A DNA stretch of 18,502 nt from NCBI GenBank assembly GCA_008975185.1, contig BFAU01000071.1, positions 1-18,502 on the forward strand. The letters run 5' to 3'. The translations under genes and the position numbers were made by a program. The notes beneath the pieces are model-generated. The model did not search any database and had not been told where the DNA came from. It saw only the letters and a list, made by a program, of their open reading frames with translations. The DNA is from a bacterium MnTg04. GTDB lineage: Bacteria > Pseudomonadota > Gammaproteobacteria > Steroidobacterales > MnTg04. This document shows positions 8,154 to 16,318 of this stretch, piece by piece; position 1 is the first letter of the stretch; every line of letters starts with the position of its first letter.

Positions 8154-8317
8154 CCCGGATTATTCATGAATGCGCTCGCGCCCTTGCTTGATCCTTGTCC
8201 GCACACGGGATTTTCCTCCCTCGGAAATACACACGGATATTCCGCTCGGTCAGAAAATCCCGTGTGCGAACAATGCTCTGCGCAATCATCGCGACGATTC
8301 ATGAATAAGCCGGGCTA
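8151..8317 (+). repeat. 167-bp nested palindromic (MITE-like) element
   Basis: The outer arms, 8151-8171 and 8297-8317, are inverted repeats matching at 20 of 21 positions. Both start from the ends with TAGCCCGG and contain the self-complementary core ATTCATGAAT. A second inverted pair, 8195-8215 and 8253-8273, also matches at 20 of 21 positions (core CGCACACGGGATTTT). At the centre, CGGAAATA (8222-8229) faces TATTCCG (8238-8244). The whole forms a long imperfect hairpin on either strand. The ends read TA-GCCCGG ... CCGGGC-TA, compatible with a TA target duplication as made by IS630/mariner-type MITEs, but no transposase is present. It lies exactly between two convergent genes and should also act as a bidirectional transcription barrier. 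Confidence 0.85.
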
Positions 8318-8650
8318 TACGGAGCCAGAAAGAGAATTACTCGCTGGTGGCCGCACTTTAATAATGATTTTATTGATTGCCAGACCTGTTTTTGTTTTCA
8401 GGCCCTGGCGGACGGTAGACTCGAGATAACGAAAACGACTGGCCCAGGCCGCAGATTCAGTTAGCAAAGTCAGACTCTGGTCTTCCTGCAGCGAGACGCC
8501 GTGTAAATGTGCGCGGTGGTCCGGCGGAAGAAGTTCTGCGACCGATTTGCTCAAGGCAGCCATTAGGCTGGCGTGGTGGATTATCCGGGAGAGCCCGCCG
8601 CTATTGTCTCGCAGGATCTTGTCCAGCGATCGGAATGAGGGTTTTTCCAT
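8315..8650 (-). CDS. dciA: DciA-like DUF721 protein, likely replicative helicase loader/operator
   Basis: Small basic protein of 111 residues with the DUF721 signature. The N-terminal helical part has KILRDNSGGLSRII. The KH-like part, AHLHGVSLQEDQSLTLLTESAAWASRFRYLESTVRQGL, carries the conserved Trp of the AWA-x-x-R/L block, and the protein ends in IIIKVRPPA. DciA recruits DnaB in bacteria lacking DnaC or DnaI. A DUF721 gene between lpxC and secA is a common gammaproteobacterial arrangement. The ATG is the only start before an in-frame stop; I see no good Shine-Dalgarno. The protein is shorter than typical gammaproteobacterial members (about 150) and lacks the usual tail after RPP. Its TAG stop is the end triplet of the palindromic element. 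The family call is fairly sure; function follows from the family. Confidence 0.8.
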   Translation of the reverse strand: MEKPSFRSLDKILRDNSGGLSRIIHHASLMAALSKSVAELLPPDHRAHLHGVSLQEDQSLTLLTESAAWASRFRYLESTVRQGLKTKTGLAINKIIIKVRPPASNSLSGSV

Positions 8651-8685
8651 AATGAGGACCAGGTCACAAAATTTGGGTTAATGGC

Positions 8686-8714
8686 TTGTTTTGCTTGAAT
8701 TTTCTCGGCATATT
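8686..8714 (+). promoter_or_regulatory. Candidate sigma-70 promoter for the riboswitch transcript
   Basis: TTGTTT (8686-8691) and CATATT (8709-8714) are separated by 17 bases in an AT-rich stretch. The predicted start would be near 8721, exactly where the riboswitch P1 strand begins. Each hexamer is only a partial consensus match, so the assignment rests largely on spacing and position. Confidence 0.4.
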
Positions 8715-8720
8715 GGTGGA

Positions 8721-8802
8721 ACTGAAAAGAGCAAACCCACCGAAAGGCGGGGACGCAAAACCACCGATCTACGGGAATACCTAGGATAGCGGGGTTGCCA
8801 GT
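8721..8802 (+). ncRNA. GEMM-I cyclic dinucleotide riboswitch, A20 (GEMM-Ib-like) variant
   Basis: The RNA aligns without gaps to V. cholerae Vc2 from G14 to A47, with window position = Vc2 position + 8710. P1: ACTG (8721-8724) pairs with CAGT (8799-8802). AGCAAACC is followed by a hairpin, CCCACC (8736-8741) with GGCGGG (8746-8751) and a GAAA tetraloop that docks in GEMM-I. Next is GGGACGCAAA, containing C46 (8756, pairing G21 at 8731) and the stacking A47 (8757). The P3 arm (about 8761-8787) and the conserved TAGCGGGGTTGCC follow, with C92 at 8798 and C93 at 8799. The Vc2 G20 equivalent (8730) is A, a change known to favour or permit 3',3'-cGAMP. It lies in the 5' UTR of the M23 peptidase gene. 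Confidence 0.92.
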
Positions 8803-8846
8803 GTGAGGATAGTTGAACACGACGGATTTGTACTGCCGGTTTCCTG

Positions 8847-8907
8847 CCGGTGGTCGATGCTTGTCCGCCAGACTATGTCCGCCTTGCAATCGAATCTGGA
8901 GCACCGG
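8847..8907 (+). promoter_or_regulatory. Possible RBS-sequestering stem (riboswitch expression platform)
   Basis: CCGGTG (8847-8852) is complementary to CACCGG (8902-8907), which overlaps the GGGG stretch likely used as ribosome binding site for ATG 8916. CTGCCGGT occurs twice (8833-8840 and 8844-8851), giving a second partial partner. There is no hairpin with a T-run in 8803-8915, so translational control is more likely than intrinsic termination. This is inference from complementarity only. Confidence 0.3.
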
Positions 8908-8915
8908 GGCGCGGC

Positions 8916-9839
8916 ATGAATCTGATATTGGTCACTCGACGTCACGGCGTAGCGCGGCAGGTCAATCTGCGTCATCCGGTCAATTTGCTGGTAGTGGTAC
9001 TGGGTTTTGGCCTGGTTCTAGCCGCGGCCTTTTCCCTGGGCCGGGTCAGCGGGCTGATCAGCGCCGGTGGTCCTGAGGAGCAACTCGCGGCCTGGCGGGC
9101 CGAACTGGATTCGCAAGAGCAATTGCTTGTAGAAACCCGCAAGCTGGGCCAGGAAAAGATTGATGCTCTTTCCGTAAAACTGGCGCAGATGAATGCCCAG
9201 GTGATCCGGCTGGAGGCCCTGGGCCGGCGACTGACGCAAATGGCGGACCTGGACGATGGCGAGTTCGATTTCGATTCCTCGCCTGCCCTGGGCGGCCCCG
9301 AACCAGAGGTGCCGGGCCGATCGGTCGCGATGCCGGATATGGAGTTTTTGCTGGATACGCTGGCCGTGCAGATCCAGGATCGCCACCGGCAACTCGACAT
9401 ACTGGAAGACTTGATGCTTAACCGCACCCTCAGCGACGAAGTTCATCCCGAGGGCCGGCCAGTCAACGCAGGCTGGATTTCATCCTATTACGGCCTGCGC
9501 ACCGACCCGTTTACCGGCAAGGCTACCCGGCACAAAGGGGTGGATTTTGCCGGCAAGGAAGGGGCGGAGGTTATTGCCGTCGCATCCGGAGTGGTGACCT
9601 GGTCCGGCGATCGCTATGGCTATGGCGAGATGGTGGAAATCAATCACGGCAACGGATATTCTACTCGCTACGCCCACAATTCCAAAAACCTGGTCGCGGT
9701 CGGCGAGCAGGTCAGCAAGGGTCAGATCGTTTCCTTGATGGGCCGGACCGGCCGGGCGACCGGACCGAATCTCCACTTCGAAGTGGTGCTTGGCGGGAGA
9801 AAAGTCGACCCGCTGGAATACATCCGCGGCACACGTTGA
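8916..9839 (+). CDS. Membrane-anchored coiled-coil M23-family peptidase (LytM-type)
   Basis: Periplasmic cell wall protein of 307 residues. A basic N-terminus is followed by one transmembrane helix at about 20-42 (NLLVVVLGFGLVLAAAFSLG), a coiled coil at about 52-110, and a second helical part at 141-170. The M23/LytM domain (about 184-303) has the HxxxD zinc motif (His206, Asp210), His254 in YAHNS, and GPNLHFEV with zinc ligand His287. The first His of the usual HxH motif is Asn285, so one of two catalytic His residues is missing; it may be a weak enzyme or an amidase activator. ATG 8916 places the helix correctly; an upstream in-frame GTG at 8850 lacks a Shine-Dalgarno. It lies under the GEMM riboswitch and 165 bases before secA, with no structured terminator visible between them. 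Confidence 0.9.
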   Translation: MNLILVTRRHGVARQVNLRHPVNLLVVVLGFGLVLAAAFSLGRVSGLISAGGPEEQLAAWRAELDSQEQLLVETRKLGQEKIDALSVKLAQMNAQVIRLEALGRRLTQMADLDDGEFDFDSSPALGGPEPEVPGRSVAMPDMEFLLDTLAVQIQDRHRQLDILEDLMLNRTLSDEVHPEGRPVNAGWISSYYGLRTDPFTGKATRHKGVDFAGKEGAEVIAVASGVVTWSGDRYGYGEMVEINHGNGYSTRYAHNSKNLVAVGEQVSKGQIVSLMGRTGRATGPNLHFEVVLGGRKVDPLEYIRGTR

Positions 9840-9993
9840 TTCTCCACGCCTGAAAAACCACCGCAACAAGCTACCTAAAGCCCCGGCTTATCCGTAAAAT
9901 ACCGCCCTTTGCTGCCCATACCTGTGGGTCGCGTAGCCGGATACGGGTCTTGAAACGGGGGTTTTTGCCTCTAGTTCGATCCGGGCGTGCCAC

Positions 9994-9999
9994 GAGGAA
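9994..9999 (+). promoter_or_regulatory. Ribosome binding site deciding the secA start
   Basis: GAGGAA lies five bases before ATG 10005. It rules out the in-frame GTG at 9987, which is upstream of the site, and favours ATG 10005 over TTG 10002. Confidence 0.75.
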
Positions 10000-10004
10000 C
10001 ATTG

Positions 10005-12749
<2,745 letters not shown>

Positions 12750-12758
12750 AGAGCCCGC

Positions 12759-13730
12759 ATGATCAGGGTGGCCGTGGGAATTTTGCAGCGCGGGGATGGC
12801 AGGACGTTGCTGATGCAGCGTCTGCCGGGCACTTTCCGCGAAGGGCAGTGGGAATTTCCCGGGGGTAAGATCGAGGCGGGTGAGAATTCCCGCAGCGCCC
12901 TGGAACGGGAGCTGCACGAAGAACTGGGGATCGATGTCGGCGGTGCGCGGCGCCGCATTACATTGCGGCATGCATACGCGGGAAAGACCGTGCTGCTCGA
13001 AGTCTGGCAGGTCACCCATTTCACCGGCCAACCGCGCAATATTGAAGGCCATGAGTTGCGCTGGGTGGAGCCTGCTGAAATGAGACGTATCGGGATGCTG
13101 GATGCCGACCGGCCTATCGTCACAAGCCTGGAATTGCCTGCCACCTATGTGATTACGCCATCCCCGCCGACAGACGAAAAAAATGTCCCGGCGCAATGGC
13201 TGGACCAGCTCGAACAGACTCTGGATCTCGGTATTTCGCTGTTGCAACTGCGTTGCCCGGCGTGGTCGGCGAGCGGCTTCGGCCGCCTGGCAAAAACTGT
13301 TGCGCACCGCTGCGAAGCCTCCGGGACACGCCTTCTGCTCAACGGCGCTCCGCTACAGGTACTGCCACTGAGTGAGCGGCTGGAAACGGCAGGCTGCCAC
13401 GTTCCCGCCCGCTTCCTGGAGCAACTTCGCGGCTTGCAAAAACCCGTTGGAATGGTGGTTGGCGCGTCCTGTCATTCGGCAACGGAGCTAGCGGCGGCGG
13501 AACTTGCCGATGCGGATTTCTGCGTACTCGGGCCGGTCTTGCCTTCCGCCAGTCATACACATCAAACGCCATTAGGCTGGCCGGGTTTCAGCGCCCTGGT
13601 AAAAAAAGTATCCATGCCGGTTTTTGCATTCGGCGGCCTGGCGCCCAATGACCTGGAAACTGCCTGGAGCCACGGCGCTCAAGGGGTAGCCGGAACCAGC
13701 GGGTTCTGGTGCCAAAAGGCAGGGGCCTGA
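12759..13730 (+). CDS. Nudix (MutT-like) hydrolase fused to a thiamine-phosphate-synthase-like domain
   Basis: A 323-residue two-domain protein. The N-terminal Nudix domain (about 1-127) carries a complete Nudix box at residues 36-58 (GKIEAGENSRSALERELHEELGI without gaps, matching G-x5-E-x7-RE-U-x-EE-x-G-U). It is preceded by WEFPGG, as in MutT, which hydrolyses 8-oxo-dGTP. The C-terminal part (about 130-318) resembles ThiE/TenI TIM-barrel proteins: LGISLLQLRCP, GASCHSATELAAAELADADFCVLGPV and VFAFGGLAPNDL. The usual ThiE phosphate and pyrophosphate motifs look relaxed, so this domain may not make thiamine phosphate. The same fusion is known near secA in Pseudomonas-like genomes. It follows secA by 9 bases and converges on zapD with a 16-base gap. 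Confidence 0.9.
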   Translation: MIRVAVGILQRGDGRTLLMQRLPGTFREGQWEFPGGKIEAGENSRSALERELHEELGIDVGGARRRITLRHAYAGKTVLLEVWQVTHFTGQPRNIEGHELRWVEPAEMRRIGMLDADRPIVTSLELPATYVITPSPPTDEKNVPAQWLDQLEQTLDLGISLLQLRCPAWSASGFGRLAKTVAHRCEASGTRLLLNGAPLQVLPLSERLETAGCHVPARFLEQLRGLQKPVGMVVGASCHSATELAAAELADADFCVLGPVLPSASHTHQTPLGWPGFSALVKKVSMPVFAFGGLAPNDLETAWSHGAQGVAGTSGFWCQKAGA

Positions 13731-13746
13731 GCGGTGGCTCTGGGAA

Positions 13747-14544
13747 TCAGCAAAGATAAAGCAGGAAGTCGATATCCTCCGAGGTCTGGGTTGGCCGATG
13801 ATCGGTATCCTGCCATTCGAGGAAACGCACGGTAAACCGTTGCTGGCTGCCACTGATCTCGGGAAATACGTTGGCGCTTCTCGGGACTGCGACCCGCACC
13901 AACTGGACTGACGATCCTTTCTCCAGGGCCTGCTGGAACATGCCGGCCTTGGCGGTCGACTCGGCGGCGGAAATACTTTCCCGGCTCAGCCATAACAGCT
14001 CCGCTACGCCATCGCAAAGCGGCCGCAAATCCGCTATCCAGTTTTCGTAGTCTTTGCGCCGGTCCTGCAAATCGCGGTGGAGCCAATGGTTGAAGTCCGG
14101 CAAATCGAATTCGCAGGTGCCGCCAGGTATTGCGCTGCGATGCTTGACCGCGGAAAGAAAATCCGATTCTTTCAGGCGGTGCAAAAAACGGCTTTGCTGC
14201 CCGTTTAGCTGATCGCGCAGGCTGCTGAGGTTGGTCAGGAGGGCTTGCAGACGACCGCCGTCCACACCCGATTTTGCCTGGTAACGGTTTAACTCAACGG
14301 TGTGACGCTCGAGTTCTTTCAGCACATCGCCACGCACATCGCCACGGGTCAGAATGGCCATGATCCCCAGCAGGCTGTCGACGGCTGCACGGCTGCTCCA
14401 CGGCGCATCCATTTCCGAGTGATAAAGAGATTGCTGGTAGAGAAATTCTATGCGCAAAAAAGTACGCATGCGCTCCGCCAGCGGCTGCTCATAGACCAGG
14501 TAATCGTCCGCTGGCTGTGAATGCTGGCTGGCAGGAATATGCAT
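13747..14544 (-). CDS. zapD: ZapD, Z-ring associated bundling protein
   Basis: Cytoplasmic protein that binds the FtsZ C-terminal peptide and cross-links FtsZ filaments. The protein has 265 residues (E. coli 247). It aligns along its length: YEQPLAERMRTFLRIEFLYQQ at the N-terminus, RGDVRGDVLKELER, SAIPGGTCEFDLPDFNHWLHRD in the middle, and PEISGSQQRFTVRFLEW near the end. ATG 14544 fits E. coli after a short N-terminal extension; the longer in-frame opening to 14784 would run through coaE and is rejected. It lies 14 bases after coaE on the same strand. A 12-base tandem repeat (14323-14346) encodes RGDVRGDV but aligns without insertion to E. coli RGEVRTEL. Confidence 0.93.
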   Translation of the reverse strand: MHIPASQHSQPADDYLVYEQPLAERMRTFLRIEFLYQQSLYHSEMDAPWSSRAAVDSLLGIMAILTRGDVRGDVLKELERHTVELNRYQAKSGVDGGRLQALLTNLSSLRDQLNGQQSRFLHRLKESDFLSAVKHRSAIPGGTCEFDLPDFNHWLHRDLQDRRKDYENWIADLRPLCDGVAELLWLSRESISAAESTAKAGMFQQALEKGSSVQLVRVAVPRSANVFPEISGSQQRFTVRFLEWQDTDHRPTQTSEDIDFLLYLC

Positions 14545-14558
14545 CCGCGTATTCTCTA

Positions 14559-15209
14559 CTACGGGCCGGTATGCGGCAAACTTGTGGCGAGTTCGCGATA
14601 GTACTGATCGAGTTGTTTTACCCGTTGTTGCAGCGCCTCCAGGCTGCTTTCGCCGTCTATAATGTCGTCCGCATGGTCCAGCCTGTCTTGACGGGATATC
14701 TGGGTCGCCATCATTTCTTCGGCATTTTCCCTGGATTCGTGGTCGCGGTTCATCAGGCGCCGGATTTGCACTTCCTCGTCGCAATCCACGACCAGGACCC
14801 GGTCGACCTGGCCGTCGCTTTTACTCTCCACCAGCAGCGGGATGACCATAACCTGGTATGGCCCGCGCAAAATGGCGCTGTATTCGGCCATTCGCTGGCG
14901 AATGACCGGATGGACAATTTGCTCCAGCAGGTGTCTTTTCTCCGGGTCCGAAAACACCAGGCGCCTTAGTGCGCGACGATCGAGCCGGCCATCGTCATCG
15001 AGGATCGAGCTGCCGAAATGTTCGATTACAGACTCCATCGCCGGCTCACCGGGTTCCAGCACTTCACGAGCCAGCTCATCGGTGTCGATGATATGGACGC
15101 CTAGTGCTGCAAACATGTCGGCAACCGTAGTCTTGCCACAGGCGATACCGCCGGTCAGACCGACTCTGAACATATTCATGGCAGCGATTTTCGAGTCAGG
15201 TTGGTTCAT
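14559..15209 (-). CDS. coaE: CoaE, dephospho-CoA kinase
   Basis: Phosphorylates the ribose 3'-OH of dephospho-CoA with ATP, the last step of coenzyme A synthesis; cytosolic. The protein has 216 residues, against 206 in E. coli. P-loop GGIACGKT is at 20-27, followed by IIDTDELAREVLEPG (substrate-binding Asp region). The lid region is around LRGPYQVMVIPLLVES, then RVLVVDCDEEVQIRRLMNRD, with ISRQDRLDHADDIIDG near the end. Starts at 15209, 15179 and 15173 are all possible: homology begins near residue 14, so the first ten or so residues are uncertain. It is preceded by pilD (55 bases) and followed by zapD (14 bases), consistent with a pilD-coaE-zapD transcript. Confidence 0.95.
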   Translation of the reverse strand: MNQPDSKIAAMNMFRVGLTGGIACGKTTVADMFAALGVHIIDTDELAREVLEPGEPAMESVIEHFGSSILDDDGRLDRRALRRLVFSDPEKRHLLEQIVHPVIRQRMAEYSAILRGPYQVMVIPLLVESKSDGQVDRVLVVDCDEEVQIRRLMNRDHESRENAEEMMATQISRQDRLDHADDIIDGESSLEALQQRVKQLDQYYRELATSLPHTGP

Positions 15210-15264
15210 TTGCCGCTCGTATCAGGCTCGCATTATTGTTACACAGTTTGTCCGATCCCCGGCA

Positions 15265-16158
15265 TCAGGCCAGACCGGCAATATGAAAGTAATAGGCGCT
15301 GAGGTCGCCGCCCCACATCAACGCCACCCAGCCGGCGACAGCAAGGTATGGGCCGTAAGGGATCGGTATCTGCCGGTCCCGTTCCAGCACGACTATCATG
15401 ACGATCCCGGCCAGCGCCCCGGCCAGGGCCGAGAAAAAAATGATCAGCGGTAGTTGCTGAAAGCCAAGCCAGGCGCCGAGCGCCGCCAATAGCTTGAAAT
15501 CACCATAGCCCATGCCTTCCTTGCCGGTGACCAGGAGAAACAGCTGGTAAACCGACCACAGCGCCAGGTAACCGATGACGGCGCCGGCAATGCTATCCGC
15601 GGGATCGATGAACAGGGTTTCCGCGGAGACCAGCTTGCCGGCGAGGCTGATCAGCAAACCCGTCCACAGCAACGGCAAGGTCAGCGAGTCGGGCAAAAGC
15701 TTGTGGTCCAGGTCGATCCCGCTCAATGCGATAAGGGCCCAGCTTAGAAACAGGGCCGCCAGGGCTTCCAGCGTAAAGCCAAAACGCCAGACGACGAGAA
15801 CCGAAACGATGCCGGTCAATAGTTCGACCACGGCGTAGCGTGGAGATATCCGGGTCGCACAGGCGGCGCATTTTCCACGCAGCCACAGGTAACTCAATAT
15901 CGGGATGTTTTGCAAGGCGGTTATCCGGTGGCCGCAGGACGGGCAGGTGGAGACCGGCGTCAGCAGGTTGAACCTGGCTTTTTCCTCCACCGGCTCCAGG
16001 TTCATGATCTCCGAACATTGTTGTTTCCACTCCCGTTCAAGCATCACTGGCAAGCGGTAGATAACGACATTGAGGAAACTGCCCACCATCAGGCCGGTCA
16101 GAAAAGCCAGAACCAGGTAAAACATTGGATTGCCGGCAATAAAGTCGATTACATCCAT
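15265..16158 (-). CDS. pilD: PilD, type IV prepilin peptidase/N-methyltransferase
   Basis: Polytopic inner-membrane aspartyl protease that cleaves the leader of type IV prepilins and type II pseudopilins and N-methylates the new terminus. The protein has 297 residues. A first membrane helix (about 11-33) leads into GSFLNVVIYRLP. The cytoplasmic methyltransferase loop has the paired cysteines CPSC (72-75) and CAAC (97-100). Catalytic aspartates are Asp149 in GIDLDHKLLPD and Asp220 in GMGYGDFKLLAALG. Several further membrane helices follow. ATG 16158 has a short AAAGAAA before it. A terminator separates it from pilC, so it probably uses its own promoter (16177-16204). Confidence 0.96.
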   Translation of the reverse strand: MDVIDFIAGNPMFYLVLAFLTGLMVGSFLNVVIYRLPVMLEREWKQQCSEIMNLEPVEEKARFNLLTPVSTCPSCGHRITALQNIPILSYLWLRGKCAACATRISPRYAVVELLTGIVSVLVVWRFGFTLEALAALFLSWALIALSGIDLDHKLLPDSLTLPLLWTGLLISLAGKLVSAETLFIDPADSIAGAVIGYLALWSVYQLFLLVTGKEGMGYGDFKLLAALGAWLGFQQLPLIIFFSALAGALAGIVMIVVLERDRQIPIPYGPYLAVAGWVALMWGGDLSAYYFHIAGLA

Positions 16159-16176
16159 TTTCTTTTGGTAATTCCC

Positions 16177-16204
16177 TTCATATTCCGTCTAGTCCGCCTT
16201 GTAA
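16177..16204 (-). promoter_or_regulatory. Candidate promoter of pilD-coaE-zapD
   Basis: On the - strand, TTACAA (16199-16204) and TATGAA (16177-16182) are 16 bases apart, each matching consensus at four of six positions. The pair lies just after the pilC terminator and just before pilD, where a promoter is needed if the terminator works. Confidence 0.45.
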
Positions 16205-16229
16205 CATGCGGGCGCAGCTGCTCGACGAG

Positions 16230-16265
16230 AAAAAAAACGCCGCATCGCGTGCGGCGTTTTGTTTT
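16230..16265 (-). terminator. Intrinsic terminator of pilBC (bidirectional)
   Basis: AAAACGCCGCA (16234-16244) and TGCGGCGTTTT (16250-16260) form a perfect 11-bp stem with a TCGCG loop. Read on the - strand, the hairpin is followed by eight T residues (the A run 16230-16237). On the + strand it is followed by TTTTGTTTT, so it could stop transcription both ways. It lies between the pilC stop and the pilD start. Confidence 0.92.
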
Positions 16266-16318
16266 CTTCACCAACGGCTTCGTATGGCAATACGAAAAAC
16301 CACGTATGGCCGGTCGGA

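Noticed and set aside
8166..8429. 87-residue + strand ORF starting inside the palindromic element
   Set aside because: It runs through both repeat arms and then antisense to dciA, has no Shine-Dalgarno and no recognisable protein pattern; a by-product of the palindrome.
8813..9076. TTG-started frame after GAGG within the riboswitch leader, a possible upstream ORF
   Set aside because: It overlaps the M23 gene out of frame and encodes a Cys/Arg-rich nonsense sequence; kept only as a remote possibility for translational coupling.
9840..10004. Search for a SecM-like arrest peptide or structured regulator before secA
   Set aside because: No ATG-started small ORF, no convincing hairpin with T-run and no good sigma-70 promoter; only short chance pairings such as TATCCG/CGGATA.
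14323..14346. 12-base perfect tandem repeat in zapD
   Set aside because: It encodes RGDVRGDV, which aligns without insertion to E. coli RGEVRTEL; probably codon coincidence.
16279..16310. TTCGTAT/ATACGAA hairpin and CGTATGGC direct repeat after pilC
   Set aside because: Seven-base stem lacks a T-run in the direction of pilC transcription, and the strong terminator just beyond explains the 3' end; no other copies seen.
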